From an uncultured Fluviicola sp. (GTDB taxonomy: Bacteria; Bacteroidota; Bacteroidia; Flavobacteriales; Crocinitomicaceae): 64,000 nt of DNA. The notes beneath the pieces are model-generated. The model did not search any database and was not told the origin of the DNA. It was given only the letters and a program-made list of their open reading frames with translations. Location of the stretch: NCBI RefSeq assembly GCF_946478805.1, contig NZ_CAMLDC010000002.1, positions 62,001 to 126,000 of the forward strand. Reading direction: 5' to 3'. The position numbers were made by a program, and so were the translations under genes. This document shows positions 1 through 8,172 of the stretch, piece after piece. How positions within the stretch are numbered: the first letter of the stretch is position 1; each line of letters starts with the position of its first letter.

Positions 1-334
1 GAAAAATAATCAAAAGCTCATTTTAAAAACTGCTGAAAAGATTTATTCAGTGAATGTTCAGGATATTATCCGCTGTGAATCGGAAAAGAACTATTCCACT
101 TTTCACCTTTTGAACGGACAAAAACTGGTTGTATCCACCACTTTAAAAGAGTATGAACTGATGCTGATTCCAATGGGATTCTTCAGAAGCCATCAATCGC
201 ACCTGATCAACATGTCTTATTTTGATCATTATTTAAAAGGAGACAACAATACCATCGTAATGAAGGACCAGGCTGAGATTCCACTCGCAATCCGTAAAAA
301 AGACGAGTTTTTAAAATTATTAGCGACACTCTGA
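1..334 (+). CDS. LytTR DNA-binding regulator, C-terminal part (5' end outside window)
   Basis: The reading frame is open from base 2 and has no start in the window; the GTG at 50 is internal. The roughly 110 visible residues match a LytTR DNA-binding domain: an opening strand ending in VNVQDIIRCES, then FHLLNGQKLVV, the characteristic FFRSHQSHLIN core and a closing IPLAIRKKDEFL strand. LytTR proteins bind direct repeats and in Bacteroidota usually form the output half of a response regulator paired with a 2TM histidine kinase. The receiver domain, if present, lies upstream of the window. The target is unknown, though an element just after this gene recurs before another gene (see the 325-395 repeat). 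Confidence 0.85.
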   Translation, partial: KNNQKLILKTAEKIYSVNVQDIIRCESEKNYSTFHLLNGQKLVVSTTLKEYELMLIPMGFFRSHQSHLINMSYFDHYLKGDNNTIVMKDQAEIPLAIRKKDEFLKLLATL

Positions 335-395
335 AACAAATTTCCTCCATCTCTTAACGAACTTCCGGATAATAACAGCGAATACTCATTTGTAA
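325..395 (+). repeat. Direct repeat copy A, shared with 4007-4077
   Basis: Starts inside the last codons of the LytTR gene and runs into the intergenic space. It shares CACTCTGAAACAAATTTCC plus about 45 further, more diverged bases with copy B at 4007-4077. Both copies precede genes for secreted proteins. It may be a regulatory element or the trace of a local duplication. Confidence 0.6.
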
Positions 396-417
396 AAATC
401 GGGCCTGTTAACTGCTT

Positions 418-425
418 TACTTTTG
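418..425 (+). promoter_or_regulatory. Candidate Bacteroidota -7 element for the RCC1 gene
   Basis: TACTTTTG fits the TAnnTTTG consensus of the Bacteroidota primary sigma factor and would give a leader of about 80 nt. A TTTG at 389-392 is slightly too far upstream for ideal spacing, so this is tentative. Confidence 0.35.
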
Positions 426-512
426 TCCTGAAATTGGGTGAAAGGGATTCTCTATGGAATCCGAAAACACATCAATCAGGTTGTGAAACAGTTAAATTTA
501 AAAGTTTAAAAA

Positions 513-2978
513 ATGAAAAAACAAGCACTCTTCCTTGTCCTGGCACTATTGATTACCTTTCAGATAAAGTCACAATGCTGGATTTCTGTGACATCAAAAT
601 TCAGTACGAGTTACGGAATTAAATCAGACGGAACACTTTGGGCATGGGGATACAGTTCTTATGGGCAAATTGGTGACGGAACAACAAATGAACAAACGAG
701 CCCAATCCAGATTGGTACAGACACTGATTGGACTTTTATTTCTTCGGGTTTTGAATTTGTGGTTGCCAAAAAATCGAATGGAACCTATTGGGGCTGGGGT
801 CGCAACGATCACGGTGCCTTGGGTGACGGAACGATAATAGATAAAGCCGTCCCTACACTTCTTGGAAATTTCAATTACACTAGTTTTGTAACCGGTGGAA
901 ACCACTGCCTTGCCATAAAACCGGATGGTACTTTATGGGCATGGGGTTTTAATTCATATGGCCAATTAGGCGATGGAACTACCAATCAAAGACTCAATCC
1001 TATTCAAATTGGTTCGGCAACTAACTGGGCATCTGTTTATAGTGGAGATAACTTCTCCTTCGGCATTAAGACAGATGGAACATTATGGGCCTGGGGAGCG
1101 AATCAAAGCGGGAAATTGGGGAATGGGAATACCACTCAACAACTCACACCGATTCAGATTGGAACAGCTACTGATTGGGCATCTGTTTCCGCTAATTACG
1201 CGTCTGCATTCGGGCGTAAGACAAACGGAACACTTTGGGCATGGGGATTTGATATCTACGGTCAATTCGGAAACGGAACGCCAACCAGTTCATTGGTTCC
1301 GGTGCAATCAGGTACGGCGACAGATTGGGCGGATGTTTCGTCAGGAATGTCGCATACATTAGCATTAAAGACCAATGGCTCATTGTGGGTCTGGGGTAAT
1401 AATTCAAGTGGTCAGTTAGGAGATGGAACTTCGACAGACCATTCGACACCTGTTCAAATAGGAACAGCAACCAACTGGACAAAAATAGTCTCCGGTAGTA
1501 ATCACTCCATGGTTTTGAATTCAGATCATGTGCTAATGGTCGCAGGATACAACGTCCACGGTCAAGTTGGAAATGGAACCTTCACGGATGTCAACTCATT
1601 CACAAGTCTTTCCGGTTCGGCAGTGATCCCTCAATTTACAGCAATTGCCCCGGTTTGCGCCGGAGCTTCGGTAACACTTCCGCCCACATCCACAAATGGA
1701 ATTGCAGGAAGCTGGTCGCCACCTTTTAACAGTACCGCATCTGAAACGTATACATTTACACCAACTACCGGGTGCGCAACCACCACCACTCTACCGATTA
1801 CTATCAACCAGGTTCCTGTTATTCTTTCGTCAGCACCGGCAACGCGATGTGGCACAGGAACTGTTGTACTTGGAGCCTCTGCAAACGCGGGCGTATTGAA
1901 TTGGTACGATCAACCGGCTGCAGGAACACTTTTGGGAACCGGAACTTCGTTTACAACTCCCGGGATCAGTTCTTCAACGACTTATTATGTAGAAGCTGTA
2001 AATGGAAGTTGTACATCTGCACGTACGGCTGTGACAGCTTCAGTAACAACAACAGCGACTCCCTCAGCCAATTCAAATCAGGTGTTTTGTAATGAGGGAA
2101 TCTTAGGCGATATTTCCATTACAGGAACATCCATCAACTGGTATGATGCAAGTTCTGCCGGAAATCTTTTACCAATCGGCACCCCCCTTGTGAACGGAGC
2201 AGTTTATTATGCTTCTCAAACTGTTGCAGCTTGTGAAAGTGGTCGAATCGCAGTAACTGTGGCTATCAATACAACTCCTGCTCCTTCCGGAACCGCAAAT
2301 CAAAACTTTTGTCAGGCAGCAACCATTGGAGATTTGGTTGTGACAGGTACGGATATTAATTGGTATGACATGGCCGCTGCAGGAACTGTTCTGCCAACAA
2401 ATACGCCAATCGTTACAGGAACGATCTATTATGCGAGTCAGACCCAAAATAGTTGTGAGAGCTCTGTAAGACTGGCAGTGACAGCCATCGTGACAACTGT
2501 TCCAGCACCTGGTGGAAGCAGCGTTCAGGATTTTTGTTCAGGAGCTGCAATTAGTGACCTGGTTGTTGCAGGAACCGATGTTACCTGGTATAATGCAGCT
2601 ACCGCGGGAACTATTCTGCCCGCAAACACCTTGTTAATAGCAGGAACCGTATACTATGCAAGTCAGACAGTGACAAATTGTGAGAGTTCCGTGAGATTGG
2701 CCGTAACCGCTACATTGGACGCTTGCCTGGGGATTTACGATCATTCGTTGGAAAACTTAATAATCTATCCGAATCCGGCAACGAACCAATTAACAATTAG
2801 TTCACCGATGATCATTCAACAGATCGAAATAAGCACGTCAGCAGGACAAATCGTAGACCATCAAGTAATCAATTCCAGCGAGAATGATCTGGATATCTCT
2901 TCATTCAAACCCGGTGTTTATCTTTTAGAGATAAGAACAAACGAGGGAATCAAAACAATCCGGTTCGTTAAAAATTAA
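513..2978 (+). CDS. RCC1-repeat protein with T9SS type A sorting domain
   Basis: An 821-residue exported protein. Residues 1-20 form a Sec signal peptide ending near QIKSQC. About residues 30-385 carry seven RCC1-type blades, each with a core like GTLWAWGYSSYGQLGDGT, predicting a beta-propeller. Residues 390-720 hold several Ig-like modules with repeated WYD and YYASQT motifs, as in large Bacteroidota adhesins. The last 80 residues (YPNPATNQLTI to TIRFVKN) are a type A sorting domain, so the protein should cross the outer membrane by T9SS and be surface-attached or released. The ligand is not evident. It is transcribed alone and ends at a strong terminator shared with the convergent sulfurtransferase gene. 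Confidence 0.88.
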   Translation: MKKQALFLVLALLITFQIKSQCWISVTSKFSTSYGIKSDGTLWAWGYSSYGQIGDGTTNEQTSPIQIGTDTDWTFISSGFEFVVAKKSNGTYWGWGRNDHGALGDGTIIDKAVPTLLGNFNYTSFVTGGNHCLAIKPDGTLWAWGFNSYGQLGDGTTNQRLNPIQIGSATNWASVYSGDNFSFGIKTDGTLWAWGANQSGKLGNGNTTQQLTPIQIGTATDWASVSANYASAFGRKTNGTLWAWGFDIYGQFGNGTPTSSLVPVQSGTATDWADVSSGMSHTLALKTNGSLWVWGNNSSGQLGDGTSTDHSTPVQIGTATNWTKIVSGSNHSMVLNSDHVLMVAGYNVHGQVGNGTFTDVNSFTSLSGSAVIPQFTAIAPVCAGASVTLPPTSTNGIAGSWSPPFNSTASETYTFTPTTGCATTTTLPITINQVPVILSSAPATRCGTGTVVLGASANAGVLNWYDQPAAGTLLGTGTSFTTPGISSSTTYYVEAVNGSCTSARTAVTASVTTTATPSANSNQVFCNEGILGDISITGTSINWYDASSAGNLLPIGTPLVNGAVYYASQTVAACESGRIAVTVAINTTPAPSGTANQNFCQAATIGDLVVTGTDINWYDMAAAGTVLPTNTPIVTGTIYYASQTQNSCESSVRLAVTAIVTTVPAPGGSSVQDFCSGAAISDLVVAGTDVTWYNAATAGTILPANTLLIAGTVYYASQTVTNCESSVRLAVTATLDACLGIYDHSLENLIIYPNPATNQLTISSPMIIQQIEISTSAGQIVDHQVINSSENDLDISSFKPGVYLLEIRTNEGIKTIRFVKN

Positions 2979-2995
2979 TAGTTCACTCATTAACC

Positions 2996-3023
2996 AAAAA
3001 GCCCGGAATCGTCCGGGCTTTTT
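2996..3023. terminator. Bidirectional rho-independent terminator
   Basis: A 7-bp GC stem GCCCGGA/TCCGGGC with loop ATCG, flanked by A5 on the left and T5 on the right. It lies between two convergent genes and can serve both. Confidence 0.9.
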
Positions 3024-3044
3024 GGTTTCATTATATGGTTTTCT

Positions 3045-3890
3045 TCAAACCTCTGTGGCAATCTCTTTGTTATTTCTAGACCATTCACTCCAGGAACCGA
3101 CATATAGTTTTGGAATATCAAGTCCCGCGTATGCAATAGCTAATAATGTATGACAAGCAGTAACTCCCGAGCCACAATGAACAATAATACTTTCCGCATT
3201 TTTATCCTGAAATATTTCCTGATATTTCTGTTTCAGTTCATTCGGTTGTAAAAAAAGATCGTTTTCATCCAGATTTGTAGAAAAGGGAATATTGATTGCA
3301 CCCGGAATATGGCCTGCAATAAGGTCAATAGTTTCTGTTTCACCTCTGTAACGTTCCTGGTCCCTAACGTCAATTACCAAATAATCAGTATTGGTAGAAA
3401 CCTTCTCTACTTCAAGAATATCACTTAAAGGGAGGCGCCAATTTTCAATTTTATAACCTTCTGTGCTTTCTACTTTTTCAATTTCATTGCTAACAGGAAA
3501 ACCGATTTTTTCGGCTTCCTTAAATCCACCGTTCAAAACTTGTACTTTTTGGTGTCCGATTGATTTTAGCATCCACCAAAATCTGGCAGCAGCATTTGCC
3601 CCGCTTCTATCGTCATAAATGACTACATGGCTTTTTCTGGTAATACCAAGTTCATTCACTATTTCACCAAATTTTTCAATGGTTGGTAACGGATGCCGGC
3701 CACCATTTGATAAATCGTCTTTTATGTCTGCTAATTGAGTATTTAAATCGACAAACAGTGCCCCTTTTAAATGTTTTTGGTGATAGTTTATCTTTGCATT
3801 TTTACTATTGGAAGCATCAATTAAAAGGATGTTTCTTATCTGATGCAATTCCAAAAGTTCTTTTGCTTGTATTATTGGCGATAACTCCAT
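3045..3890 (-). CDS. Sulfurtransferase (3-mercaptopyruvate sulfurtransferase/rhodanese, SseA-like)
   Basis: At 281 residues this has the usual length of two-domain rhodaneses. The N-terminal domain carries the family signature YDDRSGANAAARFWWML. The C-terminal domain has DVRDQERYRGE and the active-site loop CGSGVTACH, with the nucleophilic Cys near residue 239. A CGSG[TV]T loop is typical of mercaptopyruvate sulfurtransferases rather than thiosulfate-specific rhodaneses, so it probably moves sulfane sulfur from 3-mercaptopyruvate to thiol acceptors in the cytoplasm. There is no signal peptide. It is a single gene; the start at 3890 fits the family N-terminus. Confidence 0.9.
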   Translation of the reverse strand: MELSPIIQAKELLELHQIRNILLIDASNSKNAKINYHQKHLKGALFVDLNTQLADIKDDLSNGGRHPLPTIEKFGEIVNELGITRKSHVVIYDDRSGANAAARFWWMLKSIGHQKVQVLNGGFKEAEKIGFPVSNEIEKVESTEGYKIENWRLPLSDILEVEKVSTNTDYLVIDVRDQERYRGETETIDLIAGHIPGAINIPFSTNLDENDLFLQPNELKQKYQEIFQDKNAESIIVHCGSGVTACHTLLAIAYAGLDIPKLYVGSWSEWSRNNKEIATEV

Positions 3891-4006
3891 TATTGTTGGT
3901 TTGTCTATCCTTCAATACTACACAAAAATCCATAACGCAATGGTTTCTGACCAAGAAAGAATCAACTGTTTTAATCATTCTTAAACAACCGATATTTCTA
4001 ATTTAC

Positions 4007-4077
4007 GGCACTCTGAAACAAATTTCCTTCATCCAATAACGAATTTCCGCAAGAATCTGACGAATTTTCATTCTTAA
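4007..4077 (+). repeat. Direct repeat copy B, shared with 325-395
   Basis: Shares CACTCTGAAACAAATTTCC and then a diverging segment containing TAACGAA and TTCCG with copy A. It lies about 50-120 bases upstream of the secreted-protein gene at 4126. Confidence 0.6.
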
Positions 4078-4098
4078 ACAAGAGGTTTCAGAATAGGT

Positions 4099-4106
4099 TA
4101 ATTTTG
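4099..4106 (+). promoter_or_regulatory. Candidate -7 promoter element
   Basis: TAATTTTG fits TAnnTTTG and lies 20 bases upstream of the ATG at 4126, implying a short leader. Confidence 0.45.
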
Positions 4107-4125
4107 GAAAATAAACAATCCAAAA

Positions 4126-5628
4126 ATGAAAAAAACAATTTTGAGCCTCCTATTTATTAGCACGTTCTTACAACTCTATTCGCAAGGACTTTCGGGGGTG
4201 TTAGAAGGTGGAATGAACAAAAAGTCCTTTAATAAGGCTTTAGATAAGATTGAAGAGAAGTCAACCCGCTCATTTTATAAAATTGGCAATTTCAATTACA
4301 TAGGAACAGACATTGGAAGTGATGGTTATGAAGTTTTTGACAACAATGTTTATGCTGATGTAGCGAAAAACGGGGATGATTTAACCCTAATGATTTATAA
4401 GGGCAATTCGTCTTCAAAAAATTTTCCAATCTGCAAGTATTATCATGGATATGATGCCGGAAATTTGAAAGACACCAAATACAGAAAGTTGGATGGGGAT
4501 GTATACGCCTTAGTTGCAGATCTTGACAGATTAGGTAATCAAACTGATTTCATCCTTTACTCTGAAACCAAAGGACTCTATTTCCATTTATTGTATTATG
4601 ATAGCGACCAGGGAAAAAAAATGGGAGGTGGTTTTTATAAAAAAACCAAAGATGAGAAAATTGCCTCTACGGATCTGGAAGAGGAGAAAAATGGATTTAA
4701 AAGCTATCGTGAGATATATGAAAAGGCTGTTGTAGCTTACAATAATAAGCAAAGACAAGTGGCAATTAAAACTATCATGGATAAGCCGGACGAGGGTGTT
4801 GCGTCCGACTTTCAGAAACAAAATAAAGGCAAAGTATTATTCGGGAATAAAGTAACCGAAGAAAATAAATCCATGGCGACCTCCTACAAATCAAAATTCA
4901 CACTGGATGAAAAGATCAGCTGCAGCTTTTTCGTGGATAAAGGATTAAACAAGTACATCGACACAAGTGCAAGTACCATTAAAGAAAACCTGAATGAAAA
5001 GAATGAGAGCAAATTTGAAATCAAAGTCACGATTGATAATGCAAAATCAGGAAACAATGTCATTTACATTAAAAATGCTTCCGCTACTGCTAAAACGAGT
5101 GGTGTTTTTGATTTGGTGGTTCGAAATGCTACCATCGGAAATAACTACTGGTTAAAGTCTCTGTTTCCTGAAAAGATCGAAGATAAAGAGCATACCGTGA
5201 AGGTTGAAGTGATGACCGAGGGAACAAACACTGTAATTGCTTCAGGAACATACAACTACACTCCAAAAAAAGGAGCCAAAGTACCTAATGGATTTGCCTG
5301 CAGTCCCGGAATGGAAATCAAAAACACCTCTATTCTGGCATTAAAACCCAGATTAAAAGAAATAGCCGCTTACGGTATTGCACTGTATAATAAAAAAGAA
5401 GGACGTAATTATTCCTTTGTTAACCTAACAATCGTAAGTGAATGGAATACTACGGTTGATGAATATGGTTTCATTAATACCTTTTTATATGTCTCCCTTC
5501 ATTGTAAAGACTCAAAAGGAAACTCTTTTTTATTTACAGATAAATTTGACAGCAACGATAAATCAGATATGGGGTATTTTGAGGCTTTATCACAAAGAGA
5601 TTTTAACGTAAACATTTGTGATGAATAA
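4126..5628 (+). CDS. Secreted protein of unknown function
   Basis: A 500-residue protein with a clear Sec signal peptide (MKKTILSLLFIS..., cleavage near LYSQG). No family was recognised. The mature part is rich in Lys and Asp, alternating beta-type stretches with short helices. There are few Cys, no lipobox, no sorting domain and no transmembrane segment, so a periplasmic location is the simplest reading. A region around residues 255-385 with repeated strand-like patterns could be an Ig-like fold, but this is inference. It is a single gene with its own promoter candidate at 4099. Confidence 0.75.
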   Translation: MKKTILSLLFISTFLQLYSQGLSGVLEGGMNKKSFNKALDKIEEKSTRSFYKIGNFNYIGTDIGSDGYEVFDNNVYADVAKNGDDLTLMIYKGNSSSKNFPICKYYHGYDAGNLKDTKYRKLDGDVYALVADLDRLGNQTDFILYSETKGLYFHLLYYDSDQGKKMGGGFYKKTKDEKIASTDLEEEKNGFKSYREIYEKAVVAYNNKQRQVAIKTIMDKPDEGVASDFQKQNKGKVLFGNKVTEENKSMATSYKSKFTLDEKISCSFFVDKGLNKYIDTSASTIKENLNEKNESKFEIKVTIDNAKSGNNVIYIKNASATAKTSGVFDLVVRNATIGNNYWLKSLFPEKIEDKEHTVKVEVMTEGTNTVIASGTYNYTPKKGAKVPNGFACSPGMEIKNTSILALKPRLKEIAAYGIALYNKKEGRNYSFVNLTIVSEWNTTVDEYGFINTFLYVSLHCKDSKGNSFLFTDKFDSNDKSDMGYFEALSQRDFNVNICDE

Positions 5629-5880
5629 CTAAAATCAACCTGCATGGAATCATGACTTACAGAAGATTTTAGCCCCTTCTTGGTCTTTCGCACTAACGTT
5701 TGCCGTTATTTCGTCTTCACATTGGGGAAAAACAGAATGAGAATGAAGTACAAAAAGATAGGGCATCCCTTAAGGATGCCTTTTTCTTTTTTCGTGGTGG
5801 AGAAGGGTGAACTCAAATGGAACTGGGAATGATACTTAATCAAACCCAAATGAGATACTATTTCTATAATTCTTCGTTTC
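5629..5880. other. Intergenic region with palindromes and a fragment of the GAGAATGAG repeat
   Basis: Around 5697-5711 is TAACGTTTGCCGTTA, an inverted repeat with 5-bp arms resembling boundaries of orphan-gene cassettes in Flavobacteriia. Near 5733-5750, ACAGAATGAGAATGAAGTAC matches the 3' end of the dispersed repeat at 18608-18745. A terminator follows. No gene seen. Confidence 0.5.
5758..5788. terminator. Rho-independent terminator
   Basis: Stem GGCATCC/GGATGCC with a short CTTAA loop, followed by T5CT4. It lies between convergent genes and mainly suits the plus-strand gene. Confidence 0.8.
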
Positions 5881-6288
5881 CTAAATTATTCTTTCAATTT
5901 GTCTTATTATTCCATTGATCCTTCTGACCATTTGCCTTGCATTAGTCAAAGAAATTTGATTTTTTGGGGTTTTGTAAATGGCACCATTAATTTCAGGATA
6001 TAAATATTTATTGCGCATGCTATTAATTGTCATTGCTATAGCTGCAATCGCTTCGCGATTAACATGGTGATCATGTCTGCAATTGGTCACGAATGAATTT
6101 AATTTACGCGCATGACTTAAGGGAACATTATGACCATAATGAGAGTTGTAAGCACCAGCAATACATTCAAAAGCATGATAACTTTTGAAACCAATGACTT
6201 CTTGGTAATTAATTCCATAATTAATATGCTGCTCACAACTGTCAATAAATCGTTGTGCTACCTCCAAATATGCTTCATCTTCGTTCAT
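5881..6288 (-). CDS. Small protein of unknown function, possibly helical
   Basis: A 135-residue, largely helical, cytoplasmic-looking protein. It has no signal peptide and no family I can name. Its middle (FKSYHAFECIAGAY, then HARKLNSFV and CRHDHHVNREAIAAIAMTIN) resembles the pattern of HEPN-type four-helix proteins, but the diagnostic R-X4-6-H motif is not clear, so this is a weak guess. Its start overlaps the end of the upstream gene at 6275-6685 by 14 bases, indicating translational coupling and probably a joint function. Confidence 0.6.
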   Translation of the reverse strand: MNEDEAYLEVAQRFIDSCEQHINYGINYQEVIGFKSYHAFECIAGAYNSHYGHNVPLSHARKLNSFVTNCRHDHHVNREAIAAIAMTINSMRNKYLYPEINGAIYKTPKNQISLTNARQMVRRINGIIRQIERII

Positions 6289-6685
6289 ATAATAGTATTC
6301 CGTTTCTAAGTTTATTAGAGTATTCCCTAGTGTTTTGCATTAGTTGCTTTTTGGGGACTGAAATTATATTGGGCAAAACCCCCATCTCTAGATAAAACTC
6401 TGCAAATGCTTGTGAGACTTTAAATGTGGGGTTAAAGTAAGTTGTAAATGTGCCAATTACATAAACATCAAAAGATGGTTTTTTGTCGAATTTATATATT
6501 CTTAAATTTTGATTAAGGACTTTCAGAACAATATAATCTATTGTATTCTCTTTAAGAGGTTTTTTTCCTTGAGTAATTAATTCAAACAGCCACTTAAATG
6601 GTTCTATTCCCTGTTCTTGACAATTGTGTATAGAAATTGTATTTCCTAACACGAGTTCTTCATATGTTATTTTTTCTGTTGCCAT
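6275..6685 (-). CDS. Hypothetical protein, first gene of an overlapping pair
   Basis: 136 residues, mixed alpha/beta, with no transmembrane segment or export signal. Nothing recognised. It is the upstream partner of the gene at 5881-6288, overlapping it by 14 bases. Only about 45 bases separate it from the preceding gene in the same direction (6733-7353), so the three may be co-transcribed. Two-gene overlapping arrangements of this size are common in toxin-antitoxin and small defence modules, but no domain here supports that directly. Confidence 0.6.
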   Translation of the reverse strand: MATEKITYEELVLGNTISIHNCQEQGIEPFKWLFELITQGKKPLKENTIDYIVLKVLNQNLRIYKFDKKPSFDVYVIGTFTTYFNPTFKVSQAFAEFYLEMGVLPNIISVPKKQLMQNTREYSNKLRNGILLYERR

Positions 6686-6732
6686 TCAATCAATACTCAT
6701 AAAAGATTTGGATTTCAAACTTGACACTTTAT

Positions 6733-7353
6733 CTACCAATCAACATCAGAATTGTCTGTCTGTCTCCTAAATTCAAATGAACCAAATAATGGATCATCTG
6801 GTGGCAATTGCCAATAATTACCAGTAATAAGATTAGAGCCATGCATAATACCTTCTGCATACCCATTAATATGTTTGTCTAACTTAGTTATTTCATATCT
6901 ATAAGCAATCTTATTATCAGATATAAAATCGCCCCACGCTGTTTCCCATTGATAAGGAATATCAAGCTTTTTTGATGCGATAATTGCTCCGGAGCTATCT
7001 TTGACTTCCTCCCACCTTCTTTCACCAGTTAGTTTCCATTGAAGTCCATTATCAGTTGTTATTATTTCTATACGACATACTCCACCATGATTTTTTGGAA
7101 GGGATTTACACCTATACTTATAGTCACCTACAATTTGAGAGTATCTGTTCAATTGTTCTGCAGTAACAGTATTTGGTGTTCCCTCAGGAACAACTTTTAC
7201 ATATTGATCAATAAATGGTAATGATATTTTCTGACCATTTAATCGTAACCAAAAAACGATTGATGTCATCATAAAAAACAATAGAGCCACTAAAATCGCG
7301 AAGTCCTTTGGCTGTTTTTTAATGAAGGCAATTATGTTTCTAGCTATTTGCAT
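6733..7353 (-). CDS. Single-pass membrane protein with C-terminal beta-rich domain, unknown function
   Basis: The frame opens at 7392, but the ATG at 7353 (MQIARNIIAFIKK) gives a compact N-terminus and 206 residues. One hydrophobic helix lies near residues 20-37 (FAILVALLFFMMTSIVFW). The rest is strand-rich with spaced Gly, Trp and Tyr (VGDYKYRC, GLQWKLTGERRW, GNYWQLPPDDPLFGSFEF), which looks like a small lipocalin-like barrel. This shape recalls membrane-anchored beta-barrel effectors of bacterial immunity, but no nucleotidyltransferase or sensor gene is adjacent, so the link is speculative. A copy of the 5' spacer repeat lies just upstream. Confidence 0.55.
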   Translation of the reverse strand: MQIARNIIAFIKKQPKDFAILVALLFFMMTSIVFWLRLNGQKISLPFIDQYVKVVPEGTPNTVTAEQLNRYSQIVGDYKYRCKSLPKNHGGVCRIEIITTDNGLQWKLTGERRWEEVKDSSGAIIASKKLDIPYQWETAWGDFISDNKIAYRYEITKLDKHINGYAEGIMHGSNLITGNYWQLPPDDPLFGSFEFRRQTDNSDVDW

Positions 7354-7380
7354 TTTATTTGTTATTAGTATCCAACTTAA

Positions 7381-7520
7381 ATTGAATAACAATACACATT
7401 ACACAAACAACCAAAATGAGATCTAGATCAATTGAAGGAAAACTTTTCCAGTGAATAGCGCATTGTCATTTTACGTTCCAATACTAATAAAAAAAAATGA
7501 AATAGAATAAAAAGCATTGA
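7381..7520 (-). repeat. Spacer repeat copy A upstream of an orphan membrane-protein gene
   Basis: AATAGCGCATTGTCA... followed by CCAATACTAATAAAAAAAA and TGAAATAGAA corresponds to the ends of spacer copies at 16270-16400, 17322-17470 and 18368-18530. AT-rich and diverged. It directly precedes the start of the minus-strand gene. Confidence 0.5.
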
Positions 7521-7560
7521 TTTTTAATTAATTACACATCCCTTTGTAAAATCATTTCAA

Positions 7561-7660
7561 ATCAGGATCTCAATGTTAGCTTCGAGTTGGGATTCCACAC
7601 TCATTCTCGCTCTGCAAAAAGAAAAAAGCACGGAAAAGTGTGAGTGTGAGTCCTATATTC
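7561..7660. repeat. Dispersed CTCATTCTC/GAGTGTGAG repeat, copy H
   Basis: Contains GCTTCGAGTTGGGATTCCAC, CTCATTCTCGCTCTG, an AAAAAGAAAAAAGC centre and a GTGTGAGTGTGAGTCC end. It parallels copies at 16546-16700 and 18608-18745. It can fold on itself as an imperfect hairpin. No coding function seen. Confidence 0.55.
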
Positions 7661-7701
7661 TCAACACTGCCAGGGTTGCGCTCTAGCCAGATGAGCTAAT
7701 C
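7660..7701 (-). pseudogene. tRNA-Ala(GGC) remnant: D arm and anticodon arm only
   Basis: On the minus strand GATTAGCTCATCTGGCTAGA makes a proper D arm (GCTC/GAGC). It is followed by an anticodon arm with loop CTGGCAG, U33 and anticodon GGC. The anticodon stem keeps four pairs and has one mismatch. There is no T arm (no GGTTCGA) and no matching acceptor stem, so it is not functional. It starts only six bases after the paaD stop. Confidence 0.6.
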
Positions 7702-7707
7702 AATACA

Positions 7708-8172
7708 TCAATGACATTTGAAATAACTGAAAGGTTCCTGACAGCTCTCGCAGGTGTAAAGTGCCTGACAGGGTGTTGCTCCGAATCGGCTGATGACTTT
7801 CGTTTGTTTACTGCCGCAATGCGGACAAACCACCGGTGCATTGTGCGCAACGGGAGGCGAAATCCCTGTTTGAAGCAGTTTGGTTTTGGTTTCTTCCGAC
7901 AGCCAATCTGTGGTCCATACAGGGTAAAGTTGCATTTCAATCTCTACATCGGGATAACCACCGGCTTTCAATTGTTCACGAATCAAATCCACGAATAACT
8001 GTTTGGCAGGACAACCGGTATAGGTTGGCGTAATAATTACTTTCAAATGTCCTTCCGTTTCTTCAACACGGCGTACCACACCCAATTCCACGAGATTGAT
8101 TGTGGGAATTTCAGGATCAGGAACCTGGCGCAACAGTTCCATAATGTGCGCTATTGTCGAAGAACTTACCAT
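7708..8172 (-). CDS. paaD: 1,2-phenylacetyl-CoA epoxidase subunit PaaD (PaaJ)
   Basis: Small maturation or accessory subunit of the phenylacetyl-CoA epoxidase, related to the SufT/MIP18 iron-sulfur assembly family. Visible marks are LLRQVPDPEIPTINLVELG near the N-terminus, ITPTYTGCPA and a C-terminal zinc-ribbon-like pair, CPHCGS...CESCQEPFSYFKC. The frame extends to 8187, but the ATG at 8172 overlaps the paaC stop as ATGGTAA and gives the normal N-terminus, so it is preferred. It is the last gene of a tightly packed paaABCD operon. paaE, the reductase, does not follow. Confidence 0.93.
   Translation of the reverse strand: MVSSSTIAHIMELLRQVPDPEIPTINLVELGVVRRVEETEGHLKVIITPTYTGCPAKQLFVDLIREQLKAGGYPDVEIEMQLYPVWTTDWLSEETKTKLLQTGISPPVAHNAPVVCPHCGSKQTKVISRFGATPCQALYTCESCQEPFSYFKCH

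Noticed and set aside
2169..2447. 92-codon minus-strand frame inside the RCC1 gene
   Set aside because: Antisense to the repeat region, Cys/Ser-rich and without domain character.
3683..4039. 118-codon plus-strand frame over the start of the sulfurtransferase
   Set aside because: Antisense to conserved rhodanese sequence, then noncoding; it ends in the 4007-4077 repeat.
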